A stretch of DNA of 64,000 nucleotides, from NCBI GenBank assembly GCA_021800535.1, contig JAJYYV010000005.1, positions 28,934 to 92,933 of the forward strand, written 5' to 3'. The notes under the pieces are model-generated. The model ran no database searches. It worked only from the letters and a program-made list of their open reading frames with translations, and was not told the origin of the DNA. Source of the stretch: a bacterium (GTDB taxonomy: Bacteria > Ratteibacteria > UBA8468 > B48-G9 > DTJG01). This document shows, piece by piece, positions 37,101-45,878 of this stretch; positions within the stretch are counted from its first letter, which is position 1; every line of letters starts with the position of its first letter. A program made the translations under genes and the position numbers.

Positions 37101-39217
37101 TAAAATAGAATATAAAGTTTGAGGTCTGGTCTTGCGTTGGTCAGAATCCTTGCAAGTTTAGTATAATATTGATACATTTTTTCACATCTCCAGTTAATCC
37201 ATTTTTTATATGCATGTTTCATCAGCCAGTCATATCTTTTCTGAAATCTTTGCGGGTCAGTATTGGAAACCGGTATTTTAATTCCTGTTTCTTTTTCAAA
37301 CAGATTGATTGTGTAATCATCATATCCCCAGTTAATATCAGGCCAGCCCTGCCAGCCACCAAATACCCAGCCAGGCATATATCTTATAGATAATCCGGCA
37401 AAAGATGGAATGTTTTTATATCTATTTGCAAGTTCTCTTATAACACTTTCTGCCCACTTTTGGACTCCTGGATAAACAGGATTAAAATAAGGGGAGGATG
37501 TAATGGAGAGACCTGGAGCTACTTCTCCTTGATTTGAAACAACCAGCCATGGTTTTTGATATCCATTATTTTTAAGATGTCCTGTCCCTCCAAATTTCTT
37601 ATCTAAATATTTTGCTAAAATCCAATTTGGCGGAATATATAATTCCCCTATAAACTTAATATTATATTTTTCTGATTCTAAAAGCATAAGTCTCATAAAG
37701 TCCTGTTTGAAAGGCTGATTTAAAGTAAAAGGACCTGTTGGTAAAATTCCTATTTGATACCCGGGAATTGTTTTTCCCGGCCAGAGCATACACTGATAAA
37801 CTGCTATTGTTGGCCACCAGAGATTAATACCAGAATATGCAGATAACCTGCATTTTCTTTCTATTGGTTTTAATAAATTGAGCCAGCCATTGCCAGTAGG
37901 CATTGCTCCATACCAGTTTACAACTCTAAAGGGTTCTTCCTGGTAGGTGCCATAAAGTCTATTGGAATTCTTTGTATCTAAAATAGGAAATTTGCTGGTT
38001 ATACGGTATACATATATTTTACTGACGGCTGCTGTTTGTCCTGTTATCCAATTATAAAATGCAATCCGTGGGTCTTTCTGCGTTGGATAAAAATAAAAGT
38101 CCATGGTATCCATTTTATTTGACAGAGGATATATTCCACCTGTAGCATAACCTAATGAAGGCATATCAGCACCATATTTCTCAGAAATAGGAATTTCACA
38201 GGTTCTTTCTTCATCATCAGGATATTTGATTTTAAGAAGATATGGCTGCTGAATGCCTGGTAAGTGTAATTTATAGCCAAACCAATCAGCATTTTGTGGA
38301 CCTTTTTCTCTCCCAATATCACCGGATTGTCTGTAACTGCCAAAAGGAGTTGTGATGACTTTTGTGGCTCCATTGGAATAGTCAGGTTCCTGTTTGCTGG
38401 CATCTATAATATAAATAAGTTTTTTTGTTAATTGTTGAGGAGATTGGTTTTTTCTTTGTGTATCAATAACAACATATTGATATTCCCTGTCACAGGGTTT
38501 TCCCTGGACAGTGGTTATTTCTATATCAAAAACCCCTTGTTTTGAGGTTGGCAGATTGAAATGTGTCTGATAATTGCCGGTTTCTGTATCTGCAGGAAAA
38601 TATAATTGTTCTTTTATCTTTGTTTTGCTTTGAACATTTGTAATTGTCAGAATCAGGGTTTCCGGATGAGTTGATTTCCCCACTATTAAAGTTACAGGAA
38701 ACTTTTCTCCTTCCTTAAATACCATATAATCTTTTTTGAATATAAGACGGACCTTTCCTGTAATGTTTTTTGAGGGGACAAAAGAAAATTTAGTCATCCA
38801 TGGAAGTCCGGGAAATGGCAGACGGGAAAACATCATTTTATGAACTCCTTTTGTTAAATAAAGATTCATAACCTTAAAATTGCCAGGTTCTTTTGTTTTC
38901 CAGACACCACTTTCAAAAGGAGTATAAATCATAAATTTCCCATCTAAATAAATACTTGTTGGCCATTGTGTTGCTTGAACATAAAATTCATACCATCCTG
39001 TTTTGGGAATGGCAAAACTATATGTTGCCTCTCCATCTCCTGTCAAAATTCCTGTTTTTTTGATTTGTTCTATCCGATTATGCGATAAATACTCTGTACT
39101 TATAAAATTTTTTGCCTGAACCTCTATCTTTTCTCCTGCATAACTTAATTTACCTGAAATAAAACAAAAAACTATTAAAATTAATAACCACACAAATCCC
39201 TTTCTTAATTTCAACAT
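34175..39217 (-). CDS. Very large secreted multidomain glycan-active protein
   Basis: The 1680-residue product has a signal peptide (cleavage near residue 27). Visible regions in order: a CBM-like beta-sandwich (about 30-140); Ig-like domains; a TIM-barrel-like region (about 440-760, with KWAESVIRELANRYKNIPSF and GWQGWPDINWGYDDYTINLF); linker domains; a module around 1200-1370 shared with the GH2-like protein at 41418 (GSAGYGFWCSISNPGDL); and a C-terminal region resembling a mutarotase-like beta-supersandwich (KVIYKNHRFFGPWWPG). Catalytic residues cannot be named. It follows a pseudopilin gene by 64 bp and precedes the NHL gene. Confidence 0.7.
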   Translation of the reverse strand: MLKLRKGFVWLLILIVFCFISGKLSYAGEKIEVQAKNFISTEYLSHNRIEQIKKTGILTGDGEATYSFAIPKTGWYEFYVQATQWPTSIYLDGKFMIYTPFESGVWKTKEPGNFKVMNLYLTKGVHKMMFSRLPFPGLPWMTKFSFVPSKNITGKVRLIFKKDYMVFKEGEKFPVTLIVGKSTHPETLILTITNVQSKTKIKEQLYFPADTETGNYQTHFNLPTSKQGVFDIEITTVQGKPCDREYQYVVIDTQRKNQSPQQLTKKLIYIIDASKQEPDYSNGATKVITTPFGSYRQSGDIGREKGPQNADWFGYKLHLPGIQQPYLLKIKYPDDEERTCEIPISEKYGADMPSLGYATGGIYPLSNKMDTMDFYFYPTQKDPRIAFYNWITGQTAAVSKIYVYRITSKFPILDTKNSNRLYGTYQEEPFRVVNWYGAMPTGNGWLNLLKPIERKCRLSAYSGINLWWPTIAVYQCMLWPGKTIPGYQIGILPTGPFTLNQPFKQDFMRLMLLESEKYNIKFIGELYIPPNWILAKYLDKKFGGTGHLKNNGYQKPWLVVSNQGEVAPGLSITSSPYFNPVYPGVQKWAESVIRELANRYKNIPSFAGLSIRYMPGWVFGGWQGWPDINWGYDDYTINLFEKETGIKIPVSNTDPQRFQKRYDWLMKHAYKKWINWRCEKMYQYYTKLARILTNARPDLKLYILFYPNVGNWIDNARECGINPKLYYKNSSIRILCNKTYPAGRILANNALSSAKYRDEYFNPLPIIDTSKPKDSGTIGFVHFDAESAEGPLIETKKLGYKSNLDDGSNLIYPAGVINPSGRNYLERFANAMADGNMVVINDGSHGYSLGQPEYLRQFMSEYHSLPDIGMNLLSGSGDPIALWYGKTGTKTYFYIVNRLYTDVNVSVSFAQKPLLLKRLSTDKNIDINGTTFTTKLPGYQMISYESSQQPISIKTEVPKQILILTKNQITFVEKIFTMLKNGADNIPEVLQLSPVEIIKDQKKLKEAKKEFAEGHLWETRNILMSKDMVKLYKAINAYPPSLFYKKFPPITQSVLTPDKIKNLVSLKDKKKIKIENGENISSLLAGRNVFLWAGKKIHLRINIPFSDFYQIKYSYLETKTYSAPFIYVNNKRIETKIPAWKNEKWGEKTIESVLLKKGITDIMFKKQKNAGLFFLDIEPIYKDINPDKFYVLGPFKPLKNPDNLQDVVSSLNQVLQPEKQINLKETYYVMNGKTDDWIKPQTGRDLSDPTAKNFIDFYKTFGILGNSISYAITYIKSPENRDAQLSFGADYWSKIWLNNKVIKKPEIRLPTPPQKGEEKINIRLKKGINVLLIKVYSGSAGYGFWCSISNPGDLKFMGKIKMKNCPSVELSNGIIKCKLYIPDAKNGYYRGSRFDWSGLIRKVIYKNHRFFGPWWPGTETRSPEANDQVVGPAGEFGMGTFNMPAPPGYNEAKIGGEFLKIGVGILKKSKLDIDPKTKKANYFFGRNYKIIEPIPWVIKHGKDWISFTQEVKNFKGYGYIYTHKIYLIKNKSEFIDQYTLKNIGKKEIYQTHYAHNFTSIDNQPVGTDYELTFPFNPQIVSPSDYMFVNGKKILFSKSLKTNAVFTVIKGFNTNKSTDNQVIIKNIKTGAGVKIKGNHPFIWCCFFATPKVVCPEFFVNIKIKPGETFKWKDSYKFFING

Positions 39218-39281
39218 ATTTTTTCCCCTTGGTAATATTGAATATATTAAAATTGTATCCTTTATTCCAAAAATCTATAAC

Positions 39282-40115
39282 TTATCGTAAAACACCAAAA
39301 TCAAATGGTGGGTCTGTTACATTTGGATGTGGACCATTAGCATTATTTCCATTGTTAAACTGTTTTCCTAACGCTAATCCATCAGGATAATATGCTACAT
39401 GTCCATCAACATATAAAATATTGACGCCAGGCTCCAGTTCACTTTGGACAAACATATTAGGGGGATTGCCTCCTCCATTCCATGTTGCTAAAAGTGTACC
39501 AAAACTCCAATAAGCCAAAGAGCTATCAACTAACTCCAAGGTTTCTCCTGGGTCTGCTATCATATCAACTATGGGAGGATTTACAGCTCCAGAAGGACCA
39601 CCTATCCAACCACCAAGTGCAGGCTGCCAAGAAGAGCCATTATTAAACAGGCTTCCTCCAGTAGGATAAGCATAAGAACCATACCATCCTTCAGCATATT
39701 GCGATGGTGTGATTGTGTGAATAAGTGTTTGAAGACTTGTAGGATTCCATAATGGACTATTTAGATTATATCTCCAACCTGTAGAGGCATTAAATTGAAC
39801 CGGTGCATCCAGGATTGCTCCGGGGTTATATGTAGGCCAATAACCAGGAGCCCAATTCTTAGTTAATACCATTTCCCATGTAGGTACTCCGACATTTGGG
39901 TTGCCAGCATTTGGAAAAAAGTCTTTGAAATCCATTTCGTACATTGCAAAGGCTAATCCTATTTGATGTAAATTACTCATATCAACGGCTTCTTCTGCTT
40001 TTTCTCTTGCTTTTGCTAATGCTGGTAGCAACATTGCGGCTAAGATAGCAATGATTGCTATTACCACCAATAGCTCTATAAGGGTAAAACCAATTTTTGT
40101 GTTTTTTTTATCCAT
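39282..40115 (-). CDS. Prepilin-type pseudopilin
   Basis: The 277-residue product has the [10 protein letters not shown] processing site after a nine-residue leader, a long hydrophobic helix, and [16 protein letters not shown] immediately after, identical in pattern to the 31331 protein. The globular part ends with [15 protein letters not shown], the DG element of the HX9DG group. The start has a strong AAAGGGAGG ribosome site. It lies between the GntR/LacI-type regulator and the 1680-residue secreted protein, mirroring the other pseudopilin-glycosidase pair. Confidence 0.88.
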   Translation of the reverse strand: MDKKNTKIGFTLIELLVVIAIIAILAAMLLPALAKAREKAEEAVDMSNLHQIGLAFAMYEMDFKDFFPNAGNPNVGVPTWEMVLTKNWAPGYWPTYNPGAILDAPVQFNASTGWRYNLNSPLWNPTSLQTLIHTITPSQYAEGWYGSYAYPTGGSLFNNGSSWQPALGGWIGGPSGAVNPPIVDMIADPGETLELVDSSLAYWSFGTLLATWNGGGNPPNMFVQSELEPGVNILYVDGHVAYYPDGLALGKQFNNGNNANGPHPNVTDPPFDFGVLR

Positions 40116-40162
40116 TGTTTTTTACCTCCCTTTCATTGTTTTTGTTTTAATTCATTCCTGCT

Positions 40163-41191
40163 TTATTCATTAGGACAAGAGTTCCGAAAAACAATCTTTG
40201 GCTCTATAATTATTTTTTTTCTTTTTCTGCTTTCAATACATTCATATGCTTTTTCTATCATCACCTCCTCTTGTAAAGAAATAGATGTCATATTATAAGC
40301 AATTGCCCATGGTGAATTCTGACAACCAATAATTGCAACATCTTCAGGGATTTTAATTGTATGATTTTTGTTTATGTAATTAATTATGGGAATTACCCTT
40401 GAATCTCCAAAAGAAATAATTCCATCTGGTTTTTCTTTTTTAAATTCTCTGATAATTTCTTCTTCAGTATTTTTTACATCATCCATATAAATAAATTTTT
40501 TTATGTTTTTTTCCTCAAAAGCTTTTTTACATCCCTGAAAAAATAAATCTGATGTCCACCCGGGTTGTATCGTAAAAGATATAATCATGATTTTTTTTCT
40601 GCCGGTTTTTATTAGTTGTTTTGCTGCCATATATCCTGCCCTTTTGTAATCGTATAAAACATAGGATGCTTTATATTTTTTAGTGCCTTCAAATCTATTG
40701 ATAAAAATAATCTCTATTTTTGGGAGAAGTTCGTTAATAATGGAAAATGGAAATATGGAATATCCGTCTATTAACAGGGATTTTGGCGCATCCTGTAAAA
40801 AAAGTGAAAGGGTTCTTTTTAATGTAATCTGTTGGGATATATCAAAAATTGTTGTTAAATATCCTTTACTTTGAAAAAAATGAGGAAGAATATGAGAAAA
40901 AGGTGCATGTAGTATTGTTTCAGTATCTATTATTGCTCCTATTGTTTTTGTTGCTATGTTTATTTTGGGCTTAAGAACATATGTACCATTTCCATGAATT
41001 CGTTTGACAATTTTTCTTGATTCAAGTGTTGCTATTGCCTTATTTACCGTCATATGGGAAATGTTATATTTTTCTGCAATATATCTTTCTGAAGGAAGTT
41101 TTGTATCAGGGGAATAAAGTCCTTTTCTAATTTCATTTTCAAGAAAGTCTGCAACCCTTTGAAATTTCGTTATGGTTTTAAATTTTTCCAT
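40163..41191 (-). CDS. GntR/LacI-type sugar-responsive transcription regulator (AraR-like)
   Basis: The N-terminus is a GntR-family winged helix (QRVADFLENEIRKGLYSP, then PSERYIAEKYNISHMTVNKA and the wing RIHGNGTYVL). The rest (about 75-340) is a periplasmic-binding-protein-like ligand domain as in LacI/AraR regulators (TKTIGAIIDTETILHAPF, KEKPDGIISFGDSRVIPI, PEDVAIIGCQNSPWA). A longer frame begins at 41251, but ATG 41191 has a GAGAG ribosome site and begins just before the helix-turn-helix domain. It likely controls the surrounding glycan genes in response to a released sugar. A promoter and palindrome lie directly upstream. Confidence 0.9.
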   Translation of the reverse strand: MEKFKTITKFQRVADFLENEIRKGLYSPDTKLPSERYIAEKYNISHMTVNKAIATLESRKIVKRIHGNGTYVLKPKINIATKTIGAIIDTETILHAPFSHILPHFFQSKGYLTTIFDISQQITLKRTLSLFLQDAPKSLLIDGYSIFPFSIINELLPKIEIIFINRFEGTKKYKASYVLYDYKRAGYMAAKQLIKTGRKKIMIISFTIQPGWTSDLFFQGCKKAFEEKNIKKFIYMDDVKNTEEEIIREFKKEKPDGIISFGDSRVIPIINYINKNHTIKIPEDVAIIGCQNSPWAIAYNMTSISLQEEVMIEKAYECIESRKRKKIIIEPKIVFRNSCPNE

Positions 41192-41238
41192 TAAAACTCT
41201 CAAAAAAATTTTAAATTTTTTAAAATATATGTGTATTA

Positions 41239-41289
41239 GTGTATTATACACTTTTAAATAATTATATCAATCTATATTTTTTTTGTCAA
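41239..41289 (-). promoter_or_regulatory. Regulator promoter with palindromic operator-like site
   Basis: On the minus strand, TTGACA (41284-41289) and TATAAT (41261-41266) are perfect hexamers 17 bp apart. About ten bases after the -10, GTGTATAATACAC (41239-41251) is a 13-bp palindrome around one central base, where a repressor would block initiation. GntR-type operators often have this GT-N-AC form. It suggests autoregulation. Confidence 0.7.
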
Positions 41290-41417
41290 GTTAACTTCGC
41301 CACTTATTCTGAAACCCCTTAGAAAAATATTTTAACAAAGTCGTATGATAAGTTTGAATTGTCTTTTCAGCCTTTGGCTAATTTGCCGTAATTTATCTCT
41401 TACTTTTTATTTCTTTT

Positions 41418-44400
41418 CTACCATGCGGTAAATCCATATGGGTCATCATCTTTTGTTAATGATGATACATAAAAAAGTTTTGACAAATTCAATTTTAATG
41501 GTGCGACAGTCAAAAGTTTAGTTATTCTACCAGAAGGTATATAAGATGGTCTTTCTAAAGATGCGGATATTTCTAAATTACCAGGATTTGTTGCCTGGCA
41601 CCAAAATCCAAAACCTGCAGAACCTGAAGCAACTTTCATTTCAATCTTATTCCATCCTTTTTTCAATGAAACTCTGATTTTTATTTCATCTTTTCTTGCA
41701 GGCTCAGGTATTCTTCCTGTTTTACTTTGATCAATATAAATTTTTCCATTTACACTAAATATAAACCACCAGTCAGCGCCAAGTGCAAAATTTATTGTTT
41801 GTTTTTTGAGACTGTAAATATATGTTATAGCATATCCAACTTTCCCGACTTCCACAGAAGTTTTAAAATTAATTTCACCATTATTGGCCATATTTAACAA
41901 TACCCATTTATTTTTTACTTCTTCAGGATTTTTTACCCATTTATCTCCTTGTAATTGTTCGCCAAGTGCCGGTAAAGCAATCTTTCTATCAATACTTTTT
42001 GTCATGGATGATATTTGAATTGGATTTATTATTGTTTGCCATGGTTCAATATTTATAAAAGGAGCATATTGCTGAAAAGATAAAGAAAGAACCTTTTTTG
42101 CTATTTTTTCATTTGTTTGTATTCCAATATTTGTAAAAAGTTGTGTATAGAATCTTGTAATATTCCATCTGGTTCTTATTAAATTTGACCCCTTATTAGA
42201 AAAAATTGGTTGAGGGTTTATCTGGTCAAATAAAAAATATCCTTTACCAGAAGGTATTTTTAACATAAATCCATCTAACAGTTGTTTAGATTGTATATTA
42301 CTACAAGTCAATTGTTGAAAATTAAGAAATGTTCTGAAATGTAAAAGTTCAGGTCCAATTCCTCTTAATAATGAATTATTACCAGGAAATAAACGCGCTA
42401 TTTGTTTACTTTGCGCTTTTATATCCCATGGGAGTTGTATTTCCCCCCATTGTTTAGCAGACTGCGGTAAAATAATTACTTTGCCGCCGTCTTTTACATA
42501 TATTTTAAGATTTTCTATCTGGTTTTTCATTATATTTAGAGAATTTTCAGCAATTACAACAGCATCATATTTATTAAGAAAATCTACAGATGGATTTTTA
42601 TTGTTTTTATCCCAGAAATCACATTTTAATTCTAAACTCTTTATAAAAGTCTTACCTTGTTTTCCAATAAATAACATTGTCCCATTTCTTTTTTCTTCGC
42701 CTTTATAATTATTTAAATACTTTATCATATTTGAAAGCAGAATAGCTGCTGAAGGTTCTTTTCCTATTCTCCCGGTGATATCTAATTGAGAAAATATAAT
42801 CTGCCCTTTTCCATATTTCCATTGTAAAAGCGGGCTATATGCAAGGTCAAATTCACATTCAAGAATTGGAGTAAAACCTGCCTTTTCTGGTGTTTCTATT
42901 ATTACTGATGCAACAGAACCATAAGTATCCCAATTACATGGATATTGTGGGGCAGGCCAGGAGGTTTCCATTCCTTTCCATGTTTTTGGTGAAAGAATTC
43001 CTGAATTTGGTAAAAGAATCCCTTTCCATCTCCAGTTTGTTAAATCTGAGTTAGTGATTTGAGATAGGATTGGGCTGTTTTTTACTCTTTTAAATACATA
43101 TCGCGGAACAACATCTTCAACCCTAAATCCGAGATGTTCCAATGTTGATATATTCTGTTCCATAATTAGAACTTTTAATCCATTATTAATATCCTGTAAA
43201 GTAAATGGCATCTGTGTTGTAAATTTTAATGCTTTGAATCCAATAATTAAATGAGTTATCCCTTGGAGACTATTACCGGATTTTATAGGTTTTGGATAAA
43301 ACCCAAGTTTTGCAAGTTCTTCAATCGTTTTTCCTGCCGGGTCATAAATTGCCCAGCTTGATGATTGTATATCTGTAATTTTTTCCATTGCTGGAAAAAT
43401 TGTTAATGTTTTGTTATCAATAGAATATGGATTGTTTTTGTTGCCTTTTTCAAAAACTTTTATACTTAAAACTCCTTTTGTTTGTTTTTTAACAATTGAC
43501 AGTTTTATATTTAAAGGTTTTTTGATTATATCTCCGGCAGAGAGATTAAAATTGTCTGTTCCGCTTGATATTATATTGTTGTGTATTTTAAATGTCCAGT
43601 TAACATATATTTTTTTATTACCCGGACCGTCCCAAACAGCCACAATTGTTTTTTGGATAGTTGTACCAGAATAGTAGTCATGACTGGAACTTGTAAATCT
43701 TTTTTCCTTTCCTCCAATAAATACAAGTAATGGCTGCATTGTATTTTTATATGCATAATATATAGGACTTACCCAGATTGGAGTATGTTTTAGTGCAGGA
43801 CTGTTTAATGTAAGGTTTTGATAAAGAATAGCTCCCCATCCTGTAGGTTTGCATCCACCTGGCGGACATCCAAATCCTACATCAAATATCCATGGAAACA
43901 TTCCACCATTTTCTCCCCAAGCACGCCATGTCTCATTGGTTTTTCTAATAAACAGGGTCATAAATTTATAATATGCTGTCCAATTACCCATTTTAGGCAC
44001 CATATTACCAAATGCGTTATAGTCTGCCCAAAAATTTGATGATTTTGGCTCTTTTGCTATATCTTTTAATGATTCTTTAATATACATATTTTTTTCCATC
44101 TTATATGCGGTATCACCAAAATAAATGGCACTGTATTCAGTAATATTTGGAACATCTCCTCCTTTGTTGAAAAAATTAAAGGCTGATGGAGGACCAAATT
44201 CAATAGCTCCCCAGGATACTTGCCCATGTTTATTCCAGTATGAAAGAAAATCTTCTCTTTCCTGCAAAGGCACAAAATTTAAATATAAATTCATTGTTTG
44301 CATATCGCCGCCAACTTGTCCTCCTGAATGATAATATACAAGTCTTGTAGGGTCAACAGATTTGATAATCTTCTCTGCTATATTTGCAGGTGCAGATGAA

Positions 44401-45815
44401 TCAAAAAAGGTGGGTTTTTCACCTATTTTCATTGGATTGTAAGTGCCTGCAATATCCATATCAGGACACCACATTAATATTGAAGGATGATTTTCTCTGT
44501 CCTCTTGTTCTATCCATTCTCTTACATATTGTAAATATAACTTCTGCACATCTTTTTTTAAAAAATCATTTCCTATACCACTATATCCTACATAATAGAC
44601 GGTAGGTACTAACATCAATACAGCCCAACCATGAGTATCAGCAGCATTTAATACATCTTTAGGACCATATTGTATGGGTTCAGAAGGTGTAGGAAACATT
44701 CCTGTTGTTCCATACCAAAAACCTGCATTTGGCTGAAATTCCATTGCATCAAAGCCCATCCTTTGAAAAAATAACATTTCAGGAATACTTTGAACAAAAT
44801 ATGCCATTCTCAACCTTATTGGATGTCCATTAAGTATTAATTCTTTTCCTTTTGTCCAGATTTGTCTGAATCCAAATCTTATAGTTGGATATTTATCTAT
44901 TACATTGTTTTCTTTTCCTAAAATATATACATCAAGATTATAAAGATATGGAGCTCCTATATACCACAAATGCGGATGCAGCCATTTTAAGGCAAGAATC
45001 GCATTATGAGTTCCTAAATAGTTTGATTTTTGTAATGGTATTACAGCATAAGGCAGATTATTCATCTGCCCGTTTAATTGTTTTACCTGAAATTTAAATT
45101 TCAATCCTGTAATATCCGCCCTTTGAGTATATTTAATATGAAGAATTAATTCTTTCTTTTTATAATTTGTTTCAACAAGAATATTTTTAATATTAATAGA
45201 ATAAGGAACTGCCTGTAATTTTACATATCCGGAAATTCCACCGGGTATACTTTTTCTAATATCATTAATGTTTTTATAATTATGCCAGTTAAGCATAACT
45301 TTAATCCATGTATTTCTAAAAAAATCTTTTTGCCGTGTCATCTTTGTATCCTGCCACCATTTTGTTACCCATAGAAGTATTTTGTTATTTTGGCCAATTA
45401 CAATAAATTTAGTAATATTTATTTTGCCAATAGGTGTATCTATTTCATCAATTTTTTTGCCATTAATCCAAATAATTGCATTACATTGAAGACCGTTAAT
45501 TTTTAAATAAACTGCTTTATTTTGCCAATCCTGAGGTATATTAATCTGGGTTTGAAACCATCCACTATCTAAATTTGATTGTCCCCATTTCCCTGATATC
45601 ATAAATTTACTATTTGTACTCCATATAAAAGGTAAATTTATTGGCATCCATTTGGTATTGGAAGGTTTTCTGGCAGTACTTACACCTGCTTGGAATTCCC
45701 AGTGAGTTAAAACCATTTCTTTTCTTATACTGTTTATTTCATTTCCAGCCATACATATATGATTTTCTAACAAACTAAATAATATAATTATTGTAAAAAT
45801 AATCCATTTTTTCAT
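41418..45815 (-). CDS. Secreted GH2-like glycoside hydrolase, multidomain
   Basis: The 1465-residue protein has a signal peptide (to about residue 23) and a GH2 sugar-binding domain (residues ~35-185, with SGWFQTQINIPQDWQNKAVYL and LQCNAIIWINGKKI). An immunoglobulin-like domain and a TIM barrel (about 325-700) follow. The acid/base position of GH2 normally reads NHPSI-MW-x-x-NE; here it is NHPSILMWCPDMD, with Asp in place of Glu. A nucleophile candidate lies in WGAIEFG. C-terminal parts include flavodoxin-like segments (KYDAVVIAENSLNIM) and a module shared with the 1680-residue protein. It is a distant GH2 relative of unknown specificity. Confidence 0.8.
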   Translation of the reverse strand: MKKWIIFTIIILFSLLENHICMAGNEINSIRKEMVLTHWEFQAGVSTARKPSNTKWMPINLPFIWSTNSKFMISGKWGQSNLDSGWFQTQINIPQDWQNKAVYLKINGLQCNAIIWINGKKIDEIDTPIGKINITKFIVIGQNNKILLWVTKWWQDTKMTRQKDFFRNTWIKVMLNWHNYKNINDIRKSIPGGISGYVKLQAVPYSINIKNILVETNYKKKELILHIKYTQRADITGLKFKFQVKQLNGQMNNLPYAVIPLQKSNYLGTHNAILALKWLHPHLWYIGAPYLYNLDVYILGKENNVIDKYPTIRFGFRQIWTKGKELILNGHPIRLRMAYFVQSIPEMLFFQRMGFDAMEFQPNAGFWYGTTGMFPTPSEPIQYGPKDVLNAADTHGWAVLMLVPTVYYVGYSGIGNDFLKKDVQKLYLQYVREWIEQEDRENHPSILMWCPDMDIAGTYNPMKIGEKPTFFDSSAPANIAEKIIKSVDPTRLVYYHSGGQVGGDMQTMNLYLNFVPLQEREDFLSYWNKHGQVSWGAIEFGPPSAFNFFNKGGDVPNITEYSAIYFGDTAYKMEKNMYIKESLKDIAKEPKSSNFWADYNAFGNMVPKMGNWTAYYKFMTLFIRKTNETWRAWGENGGMFPWIFDVGFGCPPGGCKPTGWGAILYQNLTLNSPALKHTPIWVSPIYYAYKNTMQPLLVFIGGKEKRFTSSSHDYYSGTTIQKTIVAVWDGPGNKKIYVNWTFKIHNNIISSGTDNFNLSAGDIIKKPLNIKLSIVKKQTKGVLSIKVFEKGNKNNPYSIDNKTLTIFPAMEKITDIQSSSWAIYDPAGKTIEELAKLGFYPKPIKSGNSLQGITHLIIGFKALKFTTQMPFTLQDINNGLKVLIMEQNISTLEHLGFRVEDVVPRYVFKRVKNSPILSQITNSDLTNWRWKGILLPNSGILSPKTWKGMETSWPAPQYPCNWDTYGSVASVIIETPEKAGFTPILECEFDLAYSPLLQWKYGKGQIIFSQLDITGRIGKEPSAAILLSNMIKYLNNYKGEEKRNGTMLFIGKQGKTFIKSLELKCDFWDKNNKNPSVDFLNKYDAVVIAENSLNIMKNQIENLKIYVKDGGKVIILPQSAKQWGEIQLPWDIKAQSKQIARLFPGNNSLLRGIGPELLHFRTFLNFQQLTCSNIQSKQLLDGFMLKIPSGKGYFLFDQINPQPIFSNKGSNLIRTRWNITRFYTQLFTNIGIQTNEKIAKKVLSLSFQQYAPFINIEPWQTIINPIQISSMTKSIDRKIALPALGEQLQGDKWVKNPEEVKNKWVLLNMANNGEINFKTSVEVGKVGYAITYIYSLKKQTINFALGADWWFIFSVNGKIYIDQSKTGRIPEPARKDEIKIRVSLKKGWNKIEMKVASGSAGFGFWCQATNPGNLEISASLERPSYIPSGRITKLLTVAPLKLNLSKLFYVSSLTKDDDPYGFTAW

Positions 45816-45878
45816 AACAGTCTACATTTCTAAATTATTATTATAATAAACCCCAAAAAAATAAATGGTGGGTTTTAT

